From Brevibacterium sp. 239c (lineage in GTDB: Bacteria > Actinomycetota > Actinomycetes > Actinomycetales > Brevibacteriaceae): a stretch of DNA of 64,000 nucleotides. The stretch is from contig NZ_FXZH01000008.1 in the NCBI RefSeq assembly GCF_900169365.1, positions 62,001 to 126,000 of the forward strand, written 5' to 3'. Position 1 is the first letter of the stretch. Every line of letters starts with the position of its first letter. Both the position numbers and the translations under genes were made by a program. The notes beneath the pieces are model-generated. The model was not told where the DNA came from and ran no database searches. It saw only the letters and a list, made by a program, of their open reading frames with translations. Positions 52,500 to 60,363 of the stretch are shown here, in pieces.

Positions 52500-53144
52500 A
52501 TGACTCAGCCGACCGACCTGCACCCCACCACCGTCGTCTTCGATCTGGGCAACGTTCTCATCGGCTGGGATCAGACTGGCCCTCTCGCCGACCGGATGAC
52601 CCGCGAAGAGTGGAATGATTTTGCCGCCGAGGCGAACTTCGGCATGCTGAATACGCTGGCTGATCGCGGTGTGCCGATCACAGAGGTGATCGCACGGGCG
52701 GCCGAATCCGATCCCCGCCACGGCGAAATCGTCGCCGCCTACTATGACCGTTTCGATCTGTCCCTGACCGGTCCGATCGAAGGAATGGCCGAAATCGTCG
52801 CCGAGCTCAAGGCCTCCGACATCAGGCTGCTGGGTCTCTCGAACTGGTCGGCAGAGACCTTCCACCATGCGCCGAAGGTCGCGCCGGCGATCAATGAACT
52901 CGAAGATATCGTGGTCTCAGGACGGGAGGAGCTGATCAAGCCCGACCCTGAGATCTTCCGTGTCCTGAGCCGACGTTTCGACCTTGTCCCCGAACGGACG
53001 GTCTTCGTCGACGACCTGCCGGCGAACATCGATGCCGCCGAAGAGCTCGGCTTCATCGGCCTGCTCTTCACCGATGCTCAGCAACTGCGAGGTGACCTCG
53101 GAGGCCTTGGACTCTTCGTCTCCCCAGCCGCCGATGAAAGCTGA
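52500..53144 (+). CDS. HAD-superfamily hydrolase
   Basis: 214 residues. Motif I is VVFDLGNVLIGWD (nucleophile Asp), motif II LLGLSNWS, motif III Lys in ELIKPDPEIF, motif IV TVFVDDLPANIDAAEELGF. This is the YihX-like subfamily of small-molecule phosphatases. I chose the ATG at 52500 over an upstream in-frame start because the protein then begins just before motif I. A decayed amidohydrolase tail follows directly after the stop in the same frame. Confidence 0.9.
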   Translation: MTQPTDLHPTTVVFDLGNVLIGWDQTGPLADRMTREEWNDFAAEANFGMLNTLADRGVPITEVIARAAESDPRHGEIVAAYYDRFDLSLTGPIEGMAEIVAELKASDIRLLGLSNWSAETFHHAPKVAPAINELEDIVVSGREELIKPDPEIFRVLSRRFDLVPERTVFVDDLPANIDAAEELGFIGLLFTDAQQLRGDLGGLGLFVSPAADES

Positions 53145-53444
53145 CGGGGGTTGTTCCCGTGCGCACTCGAGGACTGCTTCGATGAATGGGTCGTTCTGCC
53201 GGCGGCTCCGGCCACCGCCTCGGAGGACTTCAACACAATTCCGAATGCCTTCGAGATTCCCTACGCTCATCAGATGATCGGGTCCAGCGACGCGGAGAGG
53301 TACAAGTAGGCGGCCGAGGCGGGAACCGTGAACACCGATGCCCCGTCCAACCACTCATCGCAGTTCGCCCCAGTCATGGATCCGACACTCAAAATCGCCA
53401 CGAAGGCCCGGGTCCTCGCGGCATTGTCGCAATTGAGCAGCTGA
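53145..53444 (+). pseudogene. Remnant (3' end) of an M20D amidohydrolase, with in-frame amber stop
   Basis: After the HAD stop the same frame continues with ALEDCFDEWVVLPAAPATA, SEDFNTIPNAFEIPYAHQM and GSSDAERYK, then TAG (53307-53309), then AAEAGTVNTDAPSNHSSQFA and PVMDPTLKIATKARVLAALS to a TGA at 53442-53444. The pattern SEDF...IPY...G..D.ERY...NHS..FAPVMDPTL is the C-terminus of aminoacylase/hippurate-hydrolase-type M20D amidohydrolases. The front 75% of the gene is missing and the remaining part carries a nonsense codon, so this is a decayed copy. Confidence 0.85.
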
Positions 53445-53504
53445 GCCGCCGCTGATCCCGCGGCGATTCTTGCCTGGAAGCGGATCGGGCTCGACTCTTC
53501 AGAC

Positions 53505-54074
53505 TCAGTCGGTGACCGACCGCCGCACACGTGCCGGCGACCCGACCACGACGGTTCCTGCACGCACGTCCTTGGTGACGACCGAGGCCGCTGCGACCAC
53601 CGCATCATCACCGATGGTTACGCCGGGCAGGATGGTCACGTTCGAACCGATCCAGACGTTGCGTCCGATGATGATCGGCGCCGGGTGCATGTCGCCACGA
53701 CGGTCCGGGGTGATGTCGTGGTTGAGAGTCGCCAGCACCGTATTGTGGCCGATGAGGCTGTCGTCTCCGATCCTGATCCCGCCTTGGTCCTGGAAGCTGC
53801 ATCCGGAATTGATGAAGACCCGCTGACCCAGCGTCGTGTTCTTCCCGAAGTCGGTGTGGAACGGCGGGAACATCGTGACGGTCTTGTCCACTGGCTTGCC
53901 CGTCAGCGAGGCCAACAACTGCCTCACCGCGTCGGGGTCGTGATACGAACCGTTGAGCTCGGCAGTTATCCGCAGCGCCTCTTGGCTGCTGCGGTGCATG
54001 ACCTCGTGCAGAGGCGAGCCGCTGACGATGGTTTCACCGTTGTTGAGTACTTTGACCAGATCCTTGAGTTCCAT
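53505..54074 (-). CDS. Hexapeptide-repeat sugar O-acetyltransferase (maltose/nodulation acetyltransferase type)
   Basis: 189 residues. An N-terminal helical cap is followed by left-handed beta-helix repeats: FINSGCSFQDQGGIRIGDDS, LIGHNTVLATLNHD (catalytic His), IIIGRNVWIGSNVTILPGVTIGDDAVVAAASVV and VGSPARVRR. It moves acetyl from acetyl-CoA to a sugar hydroxyl. I chose the ATG that has AAAGGA 8 nt before it. Confidence 0.88.
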   Translation of the reverse strand: MELKDLVKVLNNGETIVSGSPLHEVMHRSSQEALRITAELNGSYHDPDAVRQLLASLTGKPVDKTVTMFPPFHTDFGKNTTLGQRVFINSGCSFQDQGGIRIGDDSLIGHNTVLATLNHDITPDRRGDMHPAPIIIGRNVWIGSNVTILPGVTIGDDAVVAAASVVTKDVRAGTVVVGSPARVRRSVTD

Positions 54075-54156
54075 ACTGGCCATCCTTTCGTGTGTCCTAC
54101 TTTCGTGCATTCTCGGTCGAAAACACGTTCACGGTTTGAGCAGGACCTTGATTGCC

Positions 54157-54660
54157 TCACGCCTGTCCAAACTCGTCCTTCATCGTGGTCAGAGTCCTGT
54201 GGATGTTCAGCCGCTGGAAGTCGGCGAAGCTTTTGCCGCCGGTGAGCACTCGGTCAACGATTGCTGCTACCCAGTCGGGCCAGGTGGTGCGGTCATCGTT
54301 CCAGGTTTCGGTGACACGCGTGCGCCCATTGTTGATGTCTTCGAATTCGTAGACCCAGGTGGCGATGCCTCCGCTGATCTTCGGTGAGCTCGCACCGATC
54401 TTTCGAACCTGGAACGCGAATCGTTCACCCGGTTCAGATGCGGTGACGACACACTCGGTAACCCATTGTGCCCGGCTGCGATGATTGCTGCCCTCGAAGA
54501 CTTCGCCCACCTGCAGAGGACGGGGCTCCGCAGGAGTGTGAGCGCCGATGTTCTCAGGACTCCACCGAGGCATCTGGGTCGGATCGGCCACCTGCTCCCA
54601 CAGAGTGTCCGCATCGACATTGACGATCATGCTGTCGCTGACCTGCGCAGTGCGTTTCAT
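54157..54660 (-). CDS. SRPBCC-fold (polyketide cyclase/dehydrase-like) protein
   Basis: 167 residues with the START-like pattern: an N-terminal strand MKRTAQVSDSMIVNVDADTLWEQVADPTQMPRWSPEN, central strands WVTECVVTASEPGERFAFQV and a C-terminal amphipathic helix (FADFQRLNIHRTLTTMKDEF). Such proteins bind hydrophobic ligands; the function is not known. GAAGGGAAC precedes the ATG. It sits among small, partly decayed genes. Confidence 0.75.
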   Translation of the reverse strand: MKRTAQVSDSMIVNVDADTLWEQVADPTQMPRWSPENIGAHTPAEPRPLQVGEVFEGSNHRSRAQWVTECVVTASEPGERFAFQVRKIGASSPKISGGIATWVYEFEDINNGRTRVTETWNDDRTTWPDWVAAIVDRVLTGGKSFADFQRLNIHRTLTTMKDEFGQA

Positions 54661-54721
54661 CGAGTTCCCTTCGTCGGTTGAGTCCAGCCTAGTGGTGAAG
54701 TTGAAGCGTAGTCTGACTCCC

Positions 54722-55218
54722 ATGCTTCCGAACGCGACGCCCCGCTTGATATTCCGTGAGATGTCACCGAATGATCTCGACGATTTGGCAAACCTCCTCG
54801 GCGATCCCCAGGTCATGGAGTACTACCCGCGTCCCAAGGACCGGCCTGAAGCCGCTGGTTGGATCAACTGGAATCTACGCAGCTACGCCGACCACGGCCA
54901 GGGCTCTGGGTCATCACGACTCATGATGGTGAATTCCTCGGCGACTGCGGCCTGACCTGGCAGACGGTCGATGACACGCCTGTCCTGGAGCTCGGATACC
55001 ATGTGAAGACCTCAGCTCAGAAGCTCGGCTATGCTACCGAGGCGGCCGTTGCCTGCCGCGAATACGCCAGTTCGCATACACTGGCATCCCCTTTGGTCTC
55101 GATTATCCACAGGGACAATAGTGCTTCCCAGCGCGTGGCTGGGAAGGTCGGCATGAGACTCGATCAAACACTGCGCCACTCATCGCCGGTCCACGTCGTC
55201 TTTGCCATGGACCTGTGA
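54722..55218 (+). pseudogene. GNAT-family N-acetyltransferase, frameshifted
   Basis: The 5' frame gives MLPNATPRLIFREMSPNDLD through AAGWINWNLRSYADHGQG. The next frame continues with GLWVITTHDGEFLGDCGLTW, LELGYHVKTSAQKLGYATEA and the end RDNSASQRVAGKVGMRLDQT. Together these are a standard RimJ/RimL-type GNAT. The shift falls at about 54898-54905 (CCAGGGCTCTGG), where one missing base would restore a single frame. It may be a real mutation or a sequencing error. Confidence 0.85.
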
Positions 55219-55383
55219 AGGTTCGAGCTCGACAGCATCTGGGGTTGACCCGATTTCACGCTGATCGTACGTGCAGTCCGAGGTCAGATCGTCCCCCGGC
55301 AATGTCCGAATGGAGGAGGCGTTTCTCGTCATAATCTTCGAGCATCCGCCGGTAAGGGATCGCTGAGGCATCGTCGATTTCAC

Positions 55384-56322
55384 TCAGGCGCTGCCTGACT
55401 TGGCTGCGGGCGTCGTCGATTGATTACCACGCTGTCCCAGGAGAGCCTTTTCATGAGCAACCGTCTGATCCTGCAGTGCTTGGACGACCGCGGCAACGGC
55501 CGGTCGGCGCATCGAATCGGGACGCAGCACCATCCAATAGGGCAGTCGTTCGGACAGAGTCTCGGGGAAGAGTCTGACCAGGTCATCATGCAGGTCAGCC
55601 ATGAAGCAGGGCAGGAAGCCGATGCCCGCGCTGGCACGGGTGGCTTCGACATGGACGAACACATTGGTCGAAGACAGTCCGTCTTTCATCGTGGGGACCA
55701 GGCGACGTGGCGCGTCGAGATCATCGACCTGGAGCATGGAATCCACGAAGTACACGAGGCGATGTTCGGTCAGCTCATCCTCGGTGGCCGGAGTTCCATT
55801 CTCGATCAGATAGTCCCGTGAGGCATACATGCCCAGTTCATAGTCGCCGAGTTTGAATGCTTCAGCGCGGTGCACCTGGGGTTCGCCGACGACCACTTCG
55901 ATGTCGAGGCCCGATCGCTGCTGCAGTGCCTGTCGCGTCACGGTCACGATCTCCACGCTGAGACCCGGATGCCGACGCCGGAGTTTCGCCACGGCCGGAG
56001 CCGCCACATAGGCACTGAACCCATCCGTAGCCGTCATTCGGACCACCCCGGTGATGGCGTCGGGACCGCGCCCTGAGCCGCCGAGGCTGCTCACCGCGTT
56101 CTCCACCTGCTCGGCCACCCGCACGGCCTCATGTCCGAGCTCGGTCAGTTCCCATCCACCGGAGGCACGTGAGAGCACGCGGCCGCCGAGGGATTTCTCG
56201 AGGGCGGCGATCCGGCGGGAAATGGTTGTGTGGTTGAGGCCCAAGGTCTGTGCCGCGGTCGTGAACTTCGCCGAGCGGGACACCGTGAGCAGCACCAGAA
56301 GATCATTCGGCTTCATGTCCAT
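55384..56322 (-). CDS. LysR-family transcriptional regulator
   Basis: About 312 residues. The helix-turn-helix is KFTTAAQTLGLNHTTISRRIAALEKSLGGRV, followed by a substrate-binding domain (GVVRMTATDGFSAYVAAPAV). The C-terminus is Ser/Thr/Lys-rich. I chose the ATG encoding MDMKPNDLL, as LysR proteins start just before this helix; the longer frame has no support. Two 8-bp palindromes lie 55-71 bp upstream. The target is not obvious: its neighbours are a GNAT gene and decayed genes. Confidence 0.9.
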   Translation of the reverse strand: MDMKPNDLLVLLTVSRSAKFTTAAQTLGLNHTTISRRIAALEKSLGGRVLSRASGGWELTELGHEAVRVAEQVENAVSSLGGSGRGPDAITGVVRMTATDGFSAYVAAPAVAKLRRRHPGLSVEIVTVTRQALQQRSGLDIEVVVGEPQVHRAEAFKLGDYELGMYASRDYLIENGTPATEDELTEHRLVYFVDSMLQVDDLDAPRRLVPTMKDGLSSTNVFVHVEATRASAGIGFLPCFMADLHDDLVRLFPETLSERLPYWMVLRPDSMRRPAVAAVVQALQDQTVAHEKALLGQRGNQSTTPAAKSGSA

Positions 56323-56376
56323 ATCTGCAATATTAGGCAGAGGATGTGCTGAAGCGGATCTCAGAACCACAACTTC

Positions 56377-56393
56377 TGTGCACAAATGTGCAT
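56377..56393. promoter_or_regulatory. Tandem palindromes upstream of lysR
   Basis: TGTGCACA (56377-56384) and ATGTGCAT (56386-56393) are each self-complementary; the hexamer TGTGCA repeats at a 10-bp period. It lies in the 82-bp gap between a GNAT gene end and the LysR start. Autoregulatory binding is inferred. Confidence 0.5.
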
Positions 56394-56404
56394 ACCGACG
56401 TCAG

Positions 56405-56938
56405 TCATAATCGGTCGAATGGACCCGCGTACTGGAAGGCTCCACCCTGATGAGCGTAGTCCGAGAGCGTACGAATCTGGAAGTAGTCGCCCCAGGCCGG
56501 GTCAGGCGGAGTCACTGCGGTCGTCGAAGCCGGGACGAAACCGAAACGCGAGTAATAGGCAGGGTCGCCGAGCAGACCGACGACGGCCTCACCTCTGGCA
56601 TCAGCAGCACCGAGCACCGCGTGCATCAGCGCCGAGCCGACGCCGTTTCCCTGCCGCCTTGGAAGGACGCTGACCGGCCCGATACCGAGAGCCGGAAACG
56701 AACCCACGTGCGCCCGTGTCGCCACGACATGCCCGATGATCTCATCGCCATCGAGGGCGACAAGAGAGAACTCGGGAATCCATGCAGGATCGTCCCGCAA
56801 CCATGAGATCAGGGTCGCTTCTCCAGGGTCTTCGCTTGGCTCCACCGGTGGAGCGCTGTGGTCTGCACCGCGGAATGCGGCTGCTGTGATTGCGCGGATC
56901 TCTTCGGTGTCGCCTGAACGTTCTCGTCTGATCAGCAT
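56405..56938 (-). CDS. GNAT-family N-acetyltransferase
   Basis: 177 residues. MLIRRERSGDTEEIRAITAAAF is a typical start; the acetyl-CoA loop is VSVLPRRQGNGVGSALMHAV (R/Q-x-x-G-x-G/A). The ending YYSRFGFVPAS resembles the YhbS group. It acetylates an unknown amine. I chose the ATG directly before the domain. Confidence 0.88.
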   Translation of the reverse strand: MLIRRERSGDTEEIRAITAAAFRGADHSAPPVEPSEDPGEATLISWLRDDPAWIPEFSLVALDGDEIIGHVVATRAHVGSFPALGIGPVSVLPRRQGNGVGSALMHAVLGAADARGEAVVGLLGDPAYYSRFGFVPASTTAVTPPDPAWGDYFQIRTLSDYAHQGGAFQYAGPFDRL

Positions 56939-56978
56939 ACGAGCTGAGCCTACCGTGCACCGATGGGGACGAGAATGC

Positions 56979-57444
56979 TCACCGTCTCGCTTCATATCGG
57001 GTCAGAAGAACACCGTTGGGAAATGACTGAGTGTCCAGCAGTTTCAGGTTCACCCAATTGTCCAAGGGCGTGAAGAAGGGCGTTCCCCCACCCACCAGGA
57101 CCGGGTAGGTGAGCAGAATGTATTCGTCGAGCATTCCAGTCGACGGCACTGATCGTCGAGGAGAACACCACCTTCGGCATCTCCAGCCACCGGCGTGCAT
57201 ACTCACCCTCAGCTGGTGTGACCCCGGGCTGTTGCCCGGCTGTGGGCCAGTGAGAGCTCATCGCCTCCCATAGCCGCCGACCGTACAAAGCCAGCTCGGT
57301 GGACCCCACACGGTCAGACCACCATCGGAACACCTCGTCATTCGGCATGCTCCAGCCCAGATCGTCACCGGGCGCAGCTACGTAGCCATCCAGGCTCACG
57401 TTCATCGCAAAGCTCAATTTCCGCGTCACATCGGCCCCTCTCAA
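56979..57444 (-). pseudogene. Dihydrofolate reductase-like (RibD C-terminal family) gene with internal deletion
   Basis: The 5' frame encodes TRKLSFAMNVSLDGYVAAPG through WLEMPKVVFSSTISAVDW. The 3' half is in another frame: MLDEYILLTYPVLVGGGTPF and LKLLDTQSFPNGVLLTRYE. Both are standard parts of the DHFR/RibD_C family, but about 40 residues between them (including the nucleotide-binding glycine segment) are absent at the junction near 57130-57140. The deletion also shifts the frame, so no intact protein is made. Confidence 0.85.
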
Positions 57445-57470
57445 GTCGGCAGCCGCTGGTGCTGATGAGT

Positions 57471-58844
57471 CTACTGCGGCATGTTGACGAACCGGGACTT
57501 CGCGCCCTGGAAGGCCACGGAGATGTCAGCGGTCGGACCGGCACGGTGTTTGGCGACGATGATATCGGCCTCGCCGGCGCGTTCGTGCTCCTTGTCGTAC
57601 ATGTCGTCACGGTGGATGAGCAGCACCATGTCGGCGTCCTGCTCGATCGAACCGGACTCACGCAGATCCGAGATCATCGGCCGCTTGTCCGTTCTCTGCT
57701 CGCTGCCACGGTTGAGCTGCGAGAGTGCGATGACCGGGATCTCGAGTTCTTTGGCCAAGAGCTTGAGTGAACGGGAGAACTCGGAGACTTCCTGCTGACG
57801 TGATTCGACCTTTTTGCCGGAGCTCATCAGCTGCAGGTAGTCGACGCAGACCATCTTCAGGTCATGCTGCTGTTTCAGGCGACGGCACTTCGCTCGGATC
57901 TCCGTCAGTGCCATGTTCGGCGAATCGTCGACGAACAGTGGTGCATCGTTGATGCGCGATTCCGTTGCGGCCAGGGTGGTCCAGTCGTGGGGGCTCAGCT
58001 CACCGCGGCGAAGGTTCTGCAACGGAATCTCCGACTCGGCAGACAGAAGTCGCATGACGAGTTCGTTCTTGCCCATCTCCAAGGAGAAGAAGACAGCGGC
58101 CTGGCCGTGGTGGATCGCCGCCGAGCGCATGAAGTCCAACGCCAGTGTGGACTTGCCGACACCGGGACGAGCGGCGATGACGATCATCGTGCCCGGGTGG
58201 AAACCGTTGGTGAGCGCATCGAATTCGGTGAATCCGGTCGGCACGCCGGCGGTCTGGCCATCGGTGTCGCCATTGCGTTCGATCTCCTGAGCGACATCGC
58301 TGAGAATGTCGGAGAGGATCACGTAGTCCTCGGTGGTGTGACGCTCAGTGACTTGGTAGATCTCCGCCTGGGCCGAGTTCACGACCTCATCGGTATCGCC
58401 TTCCGCGTCATAGCCCATCTGCACGATGCGGGTTCCGGCTTCGACGAGTCGACGCAGGACAGCCTGCTCGCGCACGATCGCGGCATAGTAGCCGGCGTTC
58501 GCGGCAGTCGGAACGGAGGAGATGAGGGTGTGCAGGTACGCTGCGCCGCCGACACGGGACAGGTCGCCGGTCTTCGTGAGGTAGTTCGCCACCGTCACGG
58601 AGTCCGCGGGTTCACCACGCGAATAGAGGTCGAGGACGGCTTCGTAGATGGTCTCGTGAGCAGGCTTGTAGAAGTCATCCCCGGTCATGGATTCGACGCA
58701 GTCGGCGATCGCATCCTTGGACAGAAGCATCGCACCGAGGACGCTCTGCTCGGCCTCGACGTCCTGCGGCGGGGTCCTCATCCCGTCAAACCCCTGGTTG
58801 TTGCTCAATCGTCTTCCTCTTCCTCGAACCTCGTCGGCGGACAC
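57471..58844 (-). CDS. dnaB: Replicative DNA helicase DnaB
   Basis: 457 residues, no intein. The N-terminal domain (TPPQDVEAEQSVLGAMLLSKDAI) binds primase. The RecA-like domain has Walker A ARPGVGKSTLALDF, Walker B MVCVDYLQLM, and the later motifs IALSQLNRGSEQRTDKRP and SGSIEQDADMVLLIHRDD. The hexamer unwinds DNA at the fork. Often near rplI/ssb in actinobacteria; those genes are not in view on the upstream side, where ABC exporter genes lie. Confidence 0.97.
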   Translation of the reverse strand: MSADEVRGRGRRLSNNQGFDGMRTPPQDVEAEQSVLGAMLLSKDAIADCVESMTGDDFYKPAHETIYEAVLDLYSRGEPADSVTVANYLTKTGDLSRVGGAAYLHTLISSVPTAANAGYYAAIVREQAVLRRLVEAGTRIVQMGYDAEGDTDEVVNSAQAEIYQVTERHTTEDYVILSDILSDVAQEIERNGDTDGQTAGVPTGFTEFDALTNGFHPGTMIVIAARPGVGKSTLALDFMRSAAIHHGQAAVFFSLEMGKNELVMRLLSAESEIPLQNLRRGELSPHDWTTLAATESRINDAPLFVDDSPNMALTEIRAKCRRLKQQHDLKMVCVDYLQLMSSGKKVESRQQEVSEFSRSLKLLAKELEIPVIALSQLNRGSEQRTDKRPMISDLRESGSIEQDADMVLLIHRDDMYDKEHERAGEADIIVAKHRAGPTADISVAFQGAKSRFVNMPQ

Positions 58845-58955
58845 CCGCTTTCAACGCCCTCCAACTGTACCTGGATCGAGAAGCCACAGACCCACCTCGG
58901 CGGGGGTATCCGGGTGTGAGCACACGCTCACTCCGGCCGGCTCAGCAGGCCGACC

Positions 58956-60350
58956 TCAGTCCCGTGAACGGCCTGCCGTCGCCACGGTCACGAGGATCGG
59001 CTTCGCCAGCTGCAATCCCAATCTGATGATGAGAATACCGAGGACCACTGACGCGAGAATCGTGAGGAATGTGATCGGCTTGAGCACGAGCGCAGCACCG
59101 GCCAGAGGCAGAACGAGAACCAAACCGAGCCCCCCGGCCAACAGCGACACCCAGATCACCGGCCCCAGGACTGCTCTCACCATGGCTGTGTGCATCGTGT
59201 CGGGATCCATCCCGGCGGCATAGAGGTCCTGGAAGGTATCGGCTCGATCGTAGATGTCTGCAACCTGGTTGATCAGCGCGGATACGGCGATCAACAGGAT
59301 CGAGATTCCCATCACCAGCATGACTCCGGTGAAGATGTCCTGCAGCAGGAACCGGTCGGCGTCGTGCATCCGGGCGCCCGGCTCGTCCCCCGCGTCGAGG
59401 CCGAGCTGCATGAGCGAGATGCCGGTTCCGCCCACGGCAGCGACGAACGCAGTCATGGCCAGCCCGGAGACTCTGCGCCAGAACCGTTTGGGTTCGTCGG
59501 AGACCAACCGCGCGGCGATGAGTCGTTCCGGAGTCTGCGCTCTATTCCCGCTCAGGTACGCAAACCACCTGATCAGAAGTCCGCCGAGGAGGTCGACGAC
59601 GATCAGACCGAGGAAGAAGGTTGCGATGACCGCAGAGAGGACGATTCCGAGCCCGAGTTCTCCGCTCTTCGACAGCATCACGACAACCGGCAGGGTCAGG
59701 ACCACGAGGGCCGCCAGAACCACCTGAACGACGGGGAACTTCCGCTCCAGGGCCTTGGTGCGCACACCCAGCGGTGAGATCGCGACCTTGCGCAGGCCCA
59801 GCAGCGCAGCCGCGATGCACACGAGGATGAGGAACACGACTACCGAGGCCACCAACCACGGGGGCATGAGCATGTTCTCGTACCCGATGGGATGTCCCAT
59901 GAAGCGGATCAGGCTCACCGGCCAGGCCAGGCCCAGGTAGCCGAGGACGCCGAGGACGATTCCGCAGATCGCGGGCACCAGCGGTTCGGCCACCGCGAGA
60001 GTGACGATGGATGAGCGCCTGGCACCCAGCAGCGACATCGTGGACAGCCGCTCATCCTGTCGCCGGGCGGACAGAGTCGCCGAGGCGGAGGCCAGGGTGC
60101 TCGCGGGAATCACGAGGAGGATCGTCGCGAAGCTGGCCAGGAACTTGTACATGAAGTCCATGCCCGCCATGTCCGGGTCCGAGCTGGGTGGGGTCTGGAA
60201 GAACATCCAGGCTCCGGCGGCGACGGTGAGGAACAGGGAGGTACAGGCGAAGAACGCGCTCATCACCAACAGCGAACTCGACGAGGTCAGCGTCTTGCGC
60301 CCCAGGACGAGGGGTACGACGCGGGTTGATGTGGGCGGAACGGTGGGCAT
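58956..60350 (-). CDS. ABC transporter FtsX-type permease, copy 1
   Basis: 464 residues with about eight membrane helices. The N-terminus VVPLVLGRKTLTSSSSLLVM and the loop RRQDERLSTMSLLGARRSSIVTLAVAEPLVP identify it. Closely related to the permease at 60364-61734 over its whole length. GAAGGAG lies 7 nt before the ATG. Third gene of an ATPase-permease-permease operon of the type that exports antimicrobial peptides or lipids. Confidence 0.88.
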   Translation of the reverse strand: MPTVPPTSTRVVPLVLGRKTLTSSSSLLVMSAFFACTSLFLTVAAGAWMFFQTPPSSDPDMAGMDFMYKFLASFATILLVIPASTLASASATLSARRQDERLSTMSLLGARRSSIVTLAVAEPLVPAICGIVLGVLGYLGLAWPVSLIRFMGHPIGYENMLMPPWLVASVVVFLILVCIAAALLGLRKVAISPLGVRTKALERKFPVVQVVLAALVVLTLPVVVMLSKSGELGLGIVLSAVIATFFLGLIVVDLLGGLLIRWFAYLSGNRAQTPERLIAARLVSDEPKRFWRRVSGLAMTAFVAAVGGTGISLMQLGLDAGDEPGARMHDADRFLLQDIFTGVMLVMGISILLIAVSALINQVADIYDRADTFQDLYAAGMDPDTMHTAMVRAVLGPVIWVSLLAGGLGLVLVLPLAGAALVLKPITFLTILASVVLGILIIRLGLQLAKPILVTVATAGRSRD

Positions 60351-60363
60351 GTCGATCTCCTTC

